A DNA stretch of 64,000 nucleotides from assembly GCA_030998225.1 (NCBI GenBank), contig JAPYXD010000522.1:5890001-5954000 (forward strand), in the 5' to 3' direction. The notes below the pieces were generated by a model. The model worked only from the letters and a program-made list of their open reading frames with translations. It had not been told where the DNA came from and made no database searches. Of the stretch, positions 46,290 through 57,473 are shown piece by piece (position 1 is the stretch's first letter; every line of letters starts with the position of its first letter). A program made the position numbers and the translations under genes. Source of the DNA: Diplolepis rosae. Lineage: Eukaryota; Arthropoda; Insecta; Hymenoptera; Diplolepididae.

Positions 46290-46980
46290 CTCATAAATGT
46301 CTAAAAATTATCCTGATAACATTTTTTGATTAAATAAAAATTAGAAATGTTACAGCATATTCAAATTCGAAAAAAGTCATTATCAAAATTCCATTTTCCA
46401 GTTAAATTATACGAGATACGAAAAAACGTTATGATACAATATTATTGAATAAACAAAGACCTACAAATTTGAATTGTAACATTTTTTCATAAGATGCATA
46501 TTTTTCTTTTTAATTAAAAAAAAAACTATTGAAAATCCAAAATTCAATTTTTTAACAATAATATGTAAAATAAGAAAAAAACGTAAGAATACAAAGTTGT
46601 TAGCTTCAAAAAGATCTACAAGTTTTGTCTCACACAGTTTCTGATAAAACATATATTTTTCGTTTCAATTCCAAAAAATACGATTAAAATTCAAAAATTC
46701 CATTTTTTAGACAAAATATGTGAGATACAAAAAAAACTTTGAGATGAAAAATTGTTTGGCTAAATAAGGTCTACACATTCTTATCGAGAAATTTCTCGAC
46801 AGGATGTATATTTTAATTTTTTGATTTTTAATATTGAAAAAATTCGATTTGTTTCACCAAAATATGTGAGATACGAAATAAGCGTTGTTCTGCAAAATCG
46901 TTTCCTTAAATAAAGTCTACGATTGTTTTTCCTTTTTGAGATATTTGGAAGAAAATAAATTTATCAATAATCATGTAATT
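46290..46980. repeat. Four ~150-bp tandem units
   Basis: The phrase (A)TATGTGAGATACGAAA and its variants recur near 46408, 46560, 46715 and 46860, each followed by a variable ATTGTT and TCTACA segment. Similar units continue in the copy at 52500-52757. Confidence 0.65.
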
Positions 46981-47212
46981 TATTAAAAAGTTACAAAAAT
47001 GCATACAGAAAATCGAGCGCGAGTGTCATGATGAGAATGTGTTCCTTAAGGCCGATAGAGCCTTAAGTAAATTGAATTTCCTGTTTCACTTAAATTCAAA
47101 AAGAAATAGAGTGACTTTGAGAAAATGACTAATTTACATCATCTTTAATATCATTAAATTGGTTTGAGCTTCAGTATTAAATTATAAGAAATAAACTTAA
47201 ACGTATGCCAAG

Positions 47213-47330
47213 AGCACAAGACCGAGCGCGAAGCGCGAGGTCCAGAAAGAACGGAGCGCGAAGCGCGACGTTCAAAAATTCCGGAGCGCGAAGCGCGACG
47301 ATCGAATCGCGCGCCCTAGGCGCGCTCAAA
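47213..47330 (+). repeat. GAGCGCGAAGCGCGA GC-rich palindromic repeat
   Basis: Four GAGCGCGAAGCGCGA units in about 120 bp. The word is largely self-complementary. Shorter versions stand at 54720-54770 and 58780-58830. Confidence 0.75.
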
Positions 47331-47508
47331 CTTGCGATTGAAAAACTATGTAAAATCAATAAACTAAATTTTTTCATATATTTTAAGAATTTATTTATTA
47401 AGCCCAATAAGTTTTATATCAATATTTATATTGTCAACCTCTAAACGAATTCTTAAAAATAGCCTAGGGGGGGTGGGGGGGGGGGGTTAGAGTGTTATGA
47501 TCACTTAA

Positions 47509-49468
47509 TCCTTTGCGTCATGATGGGTCTCTCACGGACACACCTTTTTATTCACAGTTTTTCATTTTTTAAACTATTTTCTTAACAACAAGTACCAGAT
47601 TTTTCATCTTTACAGGAACATTAATAAGTGTAAAAAACATATCAACCATTATCAATTGTTATTTTAAAAAATACCGTGAGTAAATAAATAGTCAAAATTA
47701 GTGCATTTTCACTGACGAATACATTCTTGACTTATGCATAATAAAGATTGAGATGGGAATTTCTTTTTGTACTCAATACACCATAAGATATTTTTCAGAA
47801 TTTTCCGCCACATAAGTTCTATTTTTTGTCAAGAAACATAGGAAATTCTGTTTTTTTTTCATTCTAAATTCAAACTAACAATTATGTTCTGTTGAAACTT
47901 GTTCCCTAATGATTTTTGGGTTGCAAAATCCTAATCAGCAATGAAAAATTTTCTGAAATTGGAAATTTCAAAATTATATTCAGATTTAGCGACCAAAAAA
48001 CCCCTTAAAAATGGATTTACAAAAATGTTGAATGCAAGGAAAAATATATGGCTGAGAGGGTTAAAATAATCGATCTGGAAAGCTTGAAAGTATTTCTTGT
48101 AGTAGATGCGAGTTCCATAAAATAACAATTACAGTATCGAGCAATATGTAAGTGATAGAAGCACGCAGTAAAGTTGGCACTAACACGAGTGCATGTTCGA
48201 GCCCAGTTGGAAATCCTCTAGTCGCAAATCCTACATAAAAGCCACTTCCTACCTATGGATGTACATCAGAGCTACACACTCTTTACTCCCACGTCACCTA
48301 GTAGCATTTGCTTCAACTTGCATACTTTCGAAACTTGTGCATAGAAATACCAACACAAGTCCTGGAGGCGCGACGTTTCACGTTTTAGTTTCCTCGTAAA
48401 ATTCTGTACCATCTATACAGTTCCCTTTTCGACACACAACAGCGTCCATTTTAGCACTTGGAACGTTACTCGGTGTATATGTGTAGAAATCCATACAATA
48501 TAGACTGAATTCTCGACGATCCCACTTGTCGTGAAATAACACTCAACACCGTCTCTTTTTAGTGAGATTTGTACTGAGTCTGATCGATCATTCCCCAGTC
48601 GGGCTGGAATTAAACTCCCCCATACAAAACTAGTTTAAGTTCCAATTCTTATACTCATGCTGCATTAGAAAAAGTGTTCAAATTGGCTTAAGGGGTTATA
48701 TACACTTGTGTTCGAGAAAAAAAGCGTATTTTTACGATTTTTTTTTTGGAAAAACAACACATTTTTTTTTTTTTTTAACTGAACGCCTATTTATTTATAC
48801 ATGCCGAAAAATCTTTCACAAATTTGTTCAAAAAAAAAAAAATTCATAGCTGGAGTCAATATTGCCATTGTGCTAAAACACAATTTTCCCGACATCTCTT
48901 GCGGTGAGCATGTTAAAGAAGGAACTGCTTATCTGAGATACACAAAACAAAAACAAAACTGTAGTTGGTACCTTTACGCTCTGCGTGAACGAAGGATTTT
49001 GCAAAATTCATTTTTTTACAAAAATGGTGATCGTTTTTCTAAAAAGTTTGATTTTCGAACGTCTGAGCTTTCGGATTTTGCATAAAGAAAAAAAAAAGTT
49101 TTGCTTGAAATTTAAAATCCTTCGTCCACTCAGAGGCTATTATTGTTGTTAGTAAGCCTGCAAAAATTCAGACTGATCTGGTTAACGGTTCTCGAGAAAC
49201 TGTGCTCACCGCAACCGCACTTTTTGAAAAATCAAGTTTCGAGATAATCGTGTGAAGCGTGACTTGCAGATGACTCGCAGTTGCAGATAGCGCGCTATCA
49301 AGAGCTGCCAAATCGGTTCTACTGCTCAGATCTGTATGATTTTTTGGAAAAAGATTCTCTGAGATATGTACTTTCAGAAAGTGCAATAAAAAAATTTTCG
49401 ATTTTTTCAATCAACACAAATGTATATAACACCTTAAAGAAATGGACCGCCGCATCTCAGAAGGTGAT
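47509..49468. other. Unassigned stretch
   Basis: A modest hairpin pairs GTGAACGAAGGATTTT near 48990 with AAAATCCTTCGTCCAC near 49117. A 94-codon frame at 48801-49085 shows no family motif. No gene called. Confidence 0.4.
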
Positions 49469-50764
49469 TAGTCCAAGCAACAGGGAATTTGTTATGACAT
49501 TATTTATTTCAGAAAACGGACTGCGCCATCAGAAGAAAGGTTGGTTATAGAGTAATTATGTCATGTTTTGGACAACAAAATATGATTTATAAATTTTTTA
49601 TCAATATTTAAGACCAAAAAATCGCACTTTTTTAGTTTTTTGTTTATAACGTTAAAGGTAATGTAGACAGTTGAATTGCGAACAAAATCAGTCGTCGCTT
49701 ATTCTGATTGGATAATTAGAAGCGGAGAAAATTCGGAAAAACCGGGAAATTTAGCTTTTGTTAAACAAATTAATATCTCAGTTAATTTTTAACTTTTTAG
49801 GTTGAGGTTTGGTGGAAAAGTAGCAGACTTTATGCTCTTCAAATGTATAAAAAACGGACACTTTATGATAATACGTTTCTGCGCTATTGACACTTCAATT
49901 CATTTAATGCGATTAATTGTAAAATGTCTGCTTGCCGTAGAGGTGGTCCCATTTTTATTTTGAAAACGGCTTTTAAATATATAAATCAAGTTCAGGCGTT
50001 TGGAGCCATGTTTGGGCCTTTCTTTAATAAACTGCAAAATTTTAGCGAAAACCAAGATTGACGTTATGTTGCGCTTGATTTATATTTTTAATAGCCGTTT
50101 TCAAAATAAAAATCGGACCACCTCTGCGACAAGCAGACATTTTACAATTGAGGAGTTATATTCAATAAGGCGACAGGCGCTCGAAAACCTGTAAAAGTAT
50201 TGTCCGCCTCGTGATGTCATAGTCAAAAATTGAAAATCGAAAAAACCAAAAACATGGTTTTATAGCTCGTGAAAAATGAATGTTAGTTTCCACTTACAGT
50301 TTTTTTATAACGTTGCAAATTTTCGAGTAAATTAATCAAAAGTGTGTTGGTTTTAAAGCATAGAAACCATGTTTTATTTCAATCTACTCGCCTCGAAAAA
50401 TCCATTAATTAACGGATTGCGAAATTTTTTTTTGCGTTCTACTCGTGAATCTCTGGCGGAGGCGACAGTGCTTGCAAAAAATTTTTTGTTCATTGTTAAA
50501 TGGTTTTTTTTTTAATCCGAAGAAAAAACTATGTTTTTCGAGCTTCGAACCGAAAAAGTGATCGAGGAAGTTTGAGCTACAGTAAACTTCCCGCGAACAA
50601 GTTGATCAGTAGTATATGGAGCAACTTTTTGAAAAATATCAACTCGATTCAACAATTACTTTCGAAAGTACAACGAGTTGAACGCAAATGCGAATTAGGT
50701 TTTGACGCTCAGTCCGTTTTCTGAAATAAATAATGTCATAACAAATTCCCTGTTGCATGGACTA
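49469..50764. mobile_element. 1.3-kb TIR element, 55-bp TIRs with one mismatch
   Basis: The 55 bp starting TAGTCCAAGCAACAGGGAAT at 49469 are matched at 54 of 55 positions by the reverse complement of 50710-50764. A second, inner inverted repeat joins 49916-49990 and 50075-50149 (about 75 bp, few mismatches, around GTAAAATGTCTGCTTG). There is no recognisable protein. The near-identity suggests a young insertion or recent arm conversion. Confidence 0.75.
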
Positions 50765-50775
50765 GATATATTGTA

Positions 50776-51698
50776 CCATCTGATCAAATTTGACCCGGAC
50801 TGGTTTAAAAAAACAACATTTTTATGTGTTTTAATACAAATCTTTATTATCGCCTTCAAAATAGGCTCCTTTTAAGCCAACACAAGCATGTCAAGCTTAA
50901 TCCAATTTTTCATACACTTCTTATAGGCCCCGGCCGGTATGGCCTTTAGTTCCTTCAGCGAATTTCTTTTTATGGCCTCAATCGACTCATGGCGCATTCC
51001 CCGAAGCGAGTATTTGAATTTTGGAAAGAGGAAAAAATCACAGGGAGGCAAATCTGGCGGAATCGTTGGCTGACCAATGACGTTTGTTTTGTGTTTAGCC
51101 AAAATGTCAGTCACAATCAGGCTGGAATGTGACGGCGCATTAACGTTGTCTGGCGGCGACGCGCTTCATACCCAAAACATAAATCACAATGTGTTGAGTC
51201 GATCCATAAGAGATGTTGAGAGCCTCTGCTACCTCTCTAATGCCAACACGACGATGTTCGAGCACAATTTTCTTCACTTTTTCGATGATATCGTCGTCAA
51301 CAGAGATGGATGGACGACTCGCATAAGGCAAGTTTTCTACGACCTCACAACACTCACTAAATGCTTTATGTCACTCAAATACTTGCGTTCTCGATAGAGT
51401 AGATTCCTCAAAACACTTCTGCAACATTTTCAATGATTCCGTAGCCGTAATTCCACTGGAAACACAAAATTTCAAACAAAGTCGTTGTTTAATATTTTTT
51501 TTCTATAGTAAAAATCGCCAGACAAACTTTTCGCGTCGTAAACTAATGGCTGCCAAACACACACTAATGGACGTCTCCCACTCAAACTTCACACGACTGT
51601 CAAAGAAGGTGTTACCAACCTAGAAAAAAAACTTTTTACCGTTACGGTTTACGCGCGCTTTTCAACTAGGCCAGTCCTGGTCAAATTTAATCAGATGG
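50776..51698 (-). pseudogene. Mariner relic on the minus strand
   Basis: TIRs CCATCTGATCAAATTTGACC and, reversed, CCATCTGATTAAATTTGACC. Reading leftward: STLSRTQVFE with decayed residues, then SRPSISVDDDIIEKVKKIVL and REVAEALNISYGSTQHIV (second HTH), GMKRVAARQR, then a deletion that removes the first and second catalytic Asp regions. The C-terminal part has DLPPCDFFLFPKFK with the third Asp and NSLKELKAIP. About 920 bp remain. Confidence 0.85.
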
Positions 51699-52189
51699 TG
51701 ACATTTTTCTGCAGCTTTCATTTGGCCCCTGACCGATTTTGTTTGAAAAATTTTTATTTTTAATTTTGAAACATATATCCTTGTAGGAAATATTATTGCG
51801 CATCTTTTTTTCCGCTTGTAAAAAGGTGTCACTTTTGTTGTTCCCAAAATAAATACAAAAAACACGTCTTTTGAGAAATGACGATTTTCATTGTTTTTTT
51901 ACTTCAACTCTCTTTAAATCCGAGAGTCTTCGGTATTTACACTTCAATCTTTATAGAAGTAATTTATAAAACTATTATGAATTATATAATTAATTTATAT
52001 TAGGAAGAGTTTTAAGAAAATATACCTCACATAAGTTTTGCACTCGATTTTATTTTCTTTGCATACAGTTAAGTTTATTCCATGTGATTTGATACTAAAA
52101 CTCAAGTCAATTTTGTTATATTGTAAATGTGAATTAAATTTTCTCAAAGTTACTAAATTTGTTTTCGATTTTAAATGAAAAAGGAAATT
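51699..52189. other. Unassigned stretch
   Basis: Nothing recognised. Confidence 0.4.
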
Positions 52190-52757
52190 TAATTTAATTA
52201 ATGCTCTATTGGCATGTCTGTCGTCTGTCTGTCTGGCGTCTGTGGACGCGATAACTCTCGATGGAATTATCGGATTCGATTGAAATTGCTGGAGGAATTT
52301 CATGAGAACTCAAAAAGAAAGGACGAGTTGGTTAATCAGCCATTTTTGACCAAAACTGAAAAAAATAAATCATTTTTTATGTTTTTGAAAATTTATTTTT
52401 GAAGTAATCAAAAATTGCAATGTCGGTTTCTGATAGTGCTCATACTTTACTAATTATCCTAAAAACATTTTTCGATTAAACCACAATTAAGAAAGTTACA
52501 GTATGTTGAAACTTGAAGAAAGTCAATATCTAAATTCCATTTTCCAGTTAAATTATAAGAGGTACGAAAAAACGTTAGAATATAAAATTGTTCACCACAA
52601 AAAGAACTATACATTTAAATGGCAACATTTTTATAAGATGTATATTTTTCTATTAAATTTGGAAAAGTACTATTGAAAATCGAAAATTCAATTTTTTAAC
52701 CAGAATATGTAAAATAGGAAAAAAACGTTAGAATGCAAAATTGTTTACTCAAATAAA
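52190..52757 (+). repeat. TGTC-core interspersed repeat, third copy
   Basis: GTCTGTCGTCTGTCTGTCTG is followed by GCGATAACTCTCGATGGAAT and AAAGGACGAGTTGGTTAATC, matching 46080-46200 in order, then two tandem units as at 46380-46620. It is cut at 52757 by the start of a mariner. Confidence 0.7.
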
Positions 52758-53210
52758 TGGTTTGTCTGAAAAGTAATGTCAGTGATTTTATTGTGAAGCA
52801 TCTATACGTCGAAGCGCAGTCGGACTGATTGAGCTCGGTAAAGGAAGAATTCAGCTCACGAACGAGCAGTCGTTCAATCGTCTCCGACCATCCGGAGAGT
52901 AAGGACAGGATTTTCCATGAAACTCGTTTTCGTCTCCCTTTCAAGTCGTAATGCATCGCTCGTTGGAAACTTCACCACGACAACGCGCCAGCCCACACCG
53001 CTTTCCTCGTGACCAGCTTCCTGTCCGATTCAAAGGTTCCAACAATTCCACAGCCGCTCTACAGTCCTGACGTGGCTCCCCTAGACTTCTTTTTGTTTCC
53101 GCGTCTGAAAACTCCCATGAAAGGACATCATTTCGTGACAGTTGAAAAAGTCAAGGAGGCTTGCACCGAGGCTCTAAAAGACATTCCGGAGAAGGCCTAC
53201 CGTGACGCTA
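52758..53210 (+). pseudogene. Mariner fragment (TGGTTTGTCTGAAAAGT terminus)
   Basis: The TIR and leader match the fragment at 14967. Most of the N-terminal and central coding sequence is missing; it goes straight to HHD.APAHTAFLVTSF-like residues (frame-disturbed), YSPDVAPLDFFLFPRLK with the third Asp, and KTPMKGHHFVTVEKVKEACT. It fuses into a different mariner at KAYRDA/IDIGHKN, near 53210. Confidence 0.8.
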
Positions 53211-53305
53211 TCGATATCGGTCATAAAAACACCGATGATGCTGAACGCTCTGACCGACCAAAGTCAGCAGTTGTTCCGGAAAACATAACAAAAGTCCACA
53301 ATAGT

Positions 53306-53635
53306 AGATTGTGTACCAAGGGCGGTATGGTGACGATTGTGACGAGTGCGAAGTGTAGCCGCCCGAGCCTAGCAAGGGCGGTATTCACACGAGTCACATC
53401 GTCACCATGTCGCTCGAGGTACACACGACGTTTTGTGTCCAAATTGATGGAAAAAGTCGCATTGCGTGCGAGCGGTATGAACATTTTGCTCGTTGAAGCG
53501 GGCGATATGAACATTTCGCCTGTTCAAGCAGGCGGTATGAACATTCCGCCCGATTGCGTGGCTGAGGCGCAATTGGCTGCATGCTGCTCTACGCGCAAGC
53601 ATGCAATGCGACTTTTTCCGCCCTTTTGGACACAA
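53306..53635. mobile_element. 330-bp insertion with AATAGT target duplication
   Basis: AATAGT is at 53300-53305 and 53636-53641, and the mariner frame (KVHN / IVLG) closes across it. The ends are TTGTGTACCAAGGGCGG (53309 onward) and, reversed, TTGTGTCCAAAAGGGCGG. An inner inverted copy, TTTTGTGTCCAAATTGATGG, begins at 53431. Three tandem units of GGTATGAACATTTCGCCCG-type sequence fill the centre. Related to 16290-16465. Confidence 0.8.
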
Positions 53636-53993
53636 AATAGTCTTGGGCAATGGTAAATTCAAGTTGCGTGAGATAGCTGCCACCTTAAAGATATCAGAAG
53701 GTAGTGTGTTTACAATTTTGCACGAATCTTTGGGGATGCGTAAGTTTTTTTCGAAGTGAGTGTCGCGTTTGCTCACACCTGACCAAAAACAACAATGTGT
53801 CGAGGATTCAGAGTGCTGTAGAGCTGTCAAGCAAAGTAGAAAGGATTTTCTGCGTCGGTATACGACAATAGATGAAGTATGGATCCACCATTACACACCT
53901 GAAACAAAAAAATCGTCGGCCGAGAGGACAGCAGCTGGTGAAAGTCGTCCAAAGCAACCAAAAAATGAAAACAATTGTCAAATTGATTGAATT

Positions 53994-54405
53994 CCCTATT
54001 GTAAAATGCGACATGATATACGATGTAAATAACGTCGTAAATGACATCGTAAACAATATCGTATATGACATCATATATGTCGTCGTATATGACATCTTAA
54101 TAATGATATTTATTTAATAATTGAGTGTTGAAATGTGGCAAAGAAGACATTTTCTATAAAGTAAATGTTTGTACCTGAAGTTTTGAAATAAATTTCATTC
54201 CTTGATAAGAAATGGTATTTTTTGCTATCCCTTACTTTGTATCTTTACTATCTTTCCTATTTCAATATTTACCTGTGAAGGAATTCAAACTGTTGGATGA
54301 CCATACAGCTCTATAGGTCGTTTTAAAAAAGTTCGAAAAATGTCCTTTACGAAGTCATTCACGGCGTCATTTACAACATCGTATATGACGTATTTTACAA
54401 TAGGG
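53994..54405. mobile_element. 412-bp insertion with CCCTATTGTAAAATRCG TIRs and GTCGTATATGAC units
   Basis: CCCTATTGTAAAATGCG at the left and, reversed, CCCTATTGTAAAATACG at the right. Both arms are made of 12-bp palindromic words such as GTCGTATATGAC, ATCGTATATGAC and ATCGTAAATGAC. A 250-bp unpaired centre includes nothing coding. Mariner coding (VKLIEF / GFSFELF) closes across it. Confidence 0.75.
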
Positions 54406-54719
54406 TTTAGCTTCGAATTGTTTCCTCACCCACCATATTCTCCTGATCTGCCCCCCAGCGACCACTGGCTCTTTACTGACCTGAAAATAATGCTCCTGGG
54501 AAAGAGACTTGGTTCTAATGAAGAAGTGATTGCTGAAACTAAGACCTATTTTGAGAGCAAAGACGAATCATTCTACAAAAAACGCATCGAAAAGTTAGAG
54601 AAGCATTGGAATGAATGTATTACGCTTGCACGAAACTATGTTGATGAATAAGGTCGAATTTCTCGGTAAAACTGTGTTTTTCTTATTTGGACCGGAAACT
54701 TATTAAGTGATGAGTTATA

Positions 54720-54770
54720 AGACCGAGCGCGAGGTCTAAACAGAACAGAGCGCGACGAGCGAATCGCGCG
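54720..54770 (+). repeat. GAGCGCGA repeat fragment
   Basis: ACCGAGCGCGAGG and CAGAGCGCGACGAGCGAATC echo the repeat at 47213. Confidence 0.55.
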
Positions 54771-54966
54771 ATGAGAATTTACACTAAGAAAAAAATGCGG
54801 TTCATGCAACTACGATTTCATGACCGTTACAACTCTGAAACCGTAGTTCATTTTAGGCCCAACATCGAGGGTAGAGTTGGAACAAATTCTGAAGTTTAAC
54901 TTGTGACAAATGTGAGAGGTATCTGTTGCAACTATAATGAAGAGTTGTTTCAATTTGACGTTTATA

Positions 54967-55344
54967 CAGGGTGGACCATCTAACTTTTGGAATTTGAATC
55001 AACTAAGCAAAAGCAACGAGTGACTGTTTGGTGCGGATTTTGGTACGGTGGCATCATTGGGCCATTTTCTTCGAAAATGAGCAAGGAGCCGCCATTAGGA
55101 TCAATGGCGAGCGTTACTGTCCCATGCTCAACGAATTTTTGTTTCCAAAAATTGAAGAGTATGACATGGACGACATTGATTGAATGGAGTATTATAAGGC
55201 CAGGCGTGGCAGTCATTTGAATGATGTTGTGTTTCATTCTTAAATGGAAAGGTTCAATCGTTCTAATAAAACCATACTTTTGAAAAATATCCATGTTTTT
55301 TTTTATAGCCGATTCAAATTCCAAATGTAAGATGTCCCACCCTG
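54967..55344 (+). pseudogene. 378-bp Tc1/mariner-type deletion derivative
   Basis: TIRs CAGGGTGGACCATCTAACTT and, reversed, CAGGGTGGGACATCTTACAT, each next to TA. Between them a piece of transposase survives with one or more frame changes: QRVTVWCGFWYGGIIGPF, then a decayed FFENEQGAA-like segment and FLFPKIEE.DMDDI-like residues. That is the region around the first catalytic Asp in Tc1-like proteins with the FQQDGATCH motif. Everything else is deleted. Confidence 0.75.
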
Positions 55345-56588
55345 TATTACAGATACTGCAAACAAGGTTATAAATCTTGTTTTAAAAGCCATTGTAGAAA
55401 TAATGCATCAAGTCCCAAAAATGTGTGTTCTAGTTTATGAAATGTATGTTTAAAGAATTTATGTGCGGAGAAAGCCCAAAACTTTCGAGTTTTTCGGACG
55501 AAATCGGCCATGTCCAAAAGTGAGGTTAGAATACGATTTTTTGAGTTTTCTTATATTTGAAGATCTTCAAAACTGAAACGAACTATAAAATAGAGTTGAA
55601 TGAAAGGCAGTTTTGCGCACTACAAATATAGTTGAACTTACTGTGATTTTAGTCTGCGCAACTAAAAACGATCTAACTCTATGCGTATAGTTGTTCAGAT
55701 TTTTAGTGATTGCTTTTAGTGAACCCGTAAAGCAGGCAGATTTTTTTTCATCTATACACGGTTCCACAGTATTTGTTGATGGCGTTCACGAAGATAAACC
55801 TACGATTTTCGTCTTCTAGGATTGTCATACAACACCCTTTCTTCATCAATGGTCGTAATTTTATGCAGAAAGTCCTTTTGCCTGAATTGTGTCAGGAAGG
55901 GCATCATGTTACACCATCTCATTTTGTTTTTCAGGGTGAGGTCATGATGAACCCAACGACCTAGCTTTTGTGTTATCACCAGCTTCTGTATATAAATAGC
56001 TAGTTAAATCATACTTCGTTGTTCAGCAAGCTCTTTTTTTATCTTAAAAGGATTTTTATTAAGTAATTGTTCCAATTCCTTGTCTTCTTTCTTGGGTTCT
56101 CCACAATTTATAAGACGATTTCAGATTCCAGGTTATTTCTAGGTTATTTCAGAGTATAAGAGGGGATATTGTCAAAATCATGTCAGAAACTTGAATAAAT
56201 ATTATCGATAAAATAATATGTTAAACCATGGCACGTACGGTTTTTTTTCATGCAGGTACGAAGTTTGCGAGTTCATCATGCTCTTTAAGAAGGTGAAAAA
56301 CTATACAGTAGAGGATCCGAATAGGAAACGACCTTCACCCATCCGTTTACACGATGAAAAGTATTTTTTGACACAGTGTGCGTAAAATGCGTTTTTACAC
56401 ACCCATATGAGTGCGTAAAACGGCTTATTGCAATACAGTGTGCGTAAAATAAAAAAAATTTTATCGTTATATTAGAGTGTATAATATTAGAATTCTATTA
56501 GCGTAATAGAGTGTGCAGGATAAGCTTTAGTACGGATTGTGGTTTGGCTCCTTGCAGACGTCTCGTATTATTCAAAGCAAATATAAAA
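55345..56588. other. Leader region before the Crypton-like gene; otherwise unassigned
   Basis: ACAGTGTGCGTAAAAT occurs twice, near 56380 and 56434, and a related TGAGTGCGTAAAACGGC lies between them, 150-200 bp before the ATG. These may be upstream elements. The rest shows nothing recognisable. Confidence 0.4.
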
Positions 56589-57473
56589 ATGGCTGGTAGT
56601 AAAAGTGATTTTTCCGACGACGAGTTTATTCCTAAGAAGATATTAGCAGCTGCTGAGAATACAGTGAAGGAATCATTACCAGATAAATCGAGACTTATTT
56701 ATCAAAGTCGTTATGAAGAATTTATAAATTGGAAAAAAGCGAACGGAACGAAATCTTTTGACGAAAAAGTGTTTTTGGCATATTTTCTAAACTTATCGTA
56801 TAAATTTAAGTCTTCCACGTTATGGTCGATATTTTCAATGTTAAAAACAATCTCTAAGATGAATAATAACATTGATACCGGAAATTATAAAAAACTCATT
56901 GCTTTTATTAAAAAGCAACACGTTGGTCACGTACCAAAAAAAGCAAAAATTTTCACATCAAATGAAATAAACAAATGTATAACTGAAGTTCCGGATTCTA
57001 CATATTTAGTAATCAAGGTTAGTATTAGTTTTCGATTTTTTCTTCTATCTCTGATAAAAAATAAATCGCAATAAATAATAACTTTTTACGTAGACTGCTC
57101 TGATTCTTGGCGTACATGGTGTATTGCGGAGAGAGGAATTACAGAAAATTACAATGGATAATGTAAATGTAAATGATGAATACATTATTGTGGCGTTTCC
57201 TAAAACAAAAACGCACATAACTCGATCGTTCACGCTTGAAGGGGAATTCTTTGTGACCGTCCTGAAATATATACAACAACGACCTTCGAAAGTGACAACA
57301 AACAAGTTTTTCCTCGCCTACCGTAAGAGCTCGTGCAACAATCAGCCTATTGGGATAAATACCATCGGTGCTATGCCTAAAACTATAGCTGTGTGACTTG
57401 GTTTAGAAAATCCTGAAATATACACCGGACACACTTTTTGGCGCTCTTCCGCTACTCTGTTCGCTAACAGCAA
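56589..57473 (+). pseudogene. Crypton-like tyrosine recombinase gene, spliced, C-terminally broken
   Basis: I start at ATG 56589 (AAAATGG context) instead of the in-frame ATG at 56511, because MAGSKSDFSDDEF begins the conserved-looking acidic N-terminus. Exon 1 (56589-57017, 143 codons) has RYEEFINWKKANG and FLAYFLNLSYKFKSSTLWSI, the core-binding domain of tyrosine recombinases, and ends TYLVIK. A GT-AG intron of 76 bp (57018-57093) keeps phase 0. Exon 2 starts TALILGVHGVLRREELQKI, where RREEL holds the first catalytic Arg, then VAFPKTKTH and the Ile-Asn-Thr-Ile-Gly-Ala-Met-Pro segment. A TGA stands at 57394. Reading on in frame gives LENPEIYTGHTFWRSSATLF, where the family has GHCFRR: Trp sits at the HxxR arginine. 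The catalytic Tyr region is absent after 57473. Family features are from memory of insect Cryptons. Confidence 0.8.
57018..57093 (+). other. 76-bp intron of the Crypton-like gene
   Basis: Donor AAG|GTTAGT, acceptor TTTTTTACGTAG|ACT. Removing it joins VIK to TALILGVHG without a frame change; retaining it leads to a stop. Short phase-0 introns are usual in insects. Confidence 0.8.

Larger units (their letters stand above)
45763..47504. mobile_element. TTAA-flanked 1.74-kb element with ~140-bp TIRs
   Basis: TTAA stands at 45759-45762 and 47505-47508. The left end GGGATCATACTATTCTAGCC runs into a C tract, TATTTTTAAAGAATT-like DNA, AATATAAATATTGATAT and GCTTAATAAATAAA; the right end is the complement of the same series. 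Inside are a TGTC microsatellite, about 150-bp tandem units and GAGCGCGAAGCGCGA repeats. The end at 20900-21062 is a third terminus copy. No protein. Confidence 0.75.
53211..54717 (+). pseudogene. Second mariner, interrupted by two MITE insertions
   Basis: It starts mid-protein with KNTDDAERSDRPKSAVVPEN. It breaks at 53305, resumes at 53636 with KFKLREIAATLKISEGSVF, HESLGMRKFF and RYTTIDEVWIHHYTPETKKS (first Asp), loses the second-Asp region in a deletion, and breaks again at 53993. It ends with ELFPHPPYSPDLPPSDHWLF (third Asp), GKRLGSNEEVIAETKTYFES and LEKHWNECITLARNYVDE up to 54650. The 3' terminus is near 54717 (TTATTAAGTGATGAGTTATA). Non-functional, but its insertions can be ordered. Confidence 0.85.

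Noticed and set aside
52758..53656. 215-codon frame as one transposase
   Set aside because: It joins a C-terminal piece of one mariner, an N-terminal piece of another and a MITE; a composite, not a protein.
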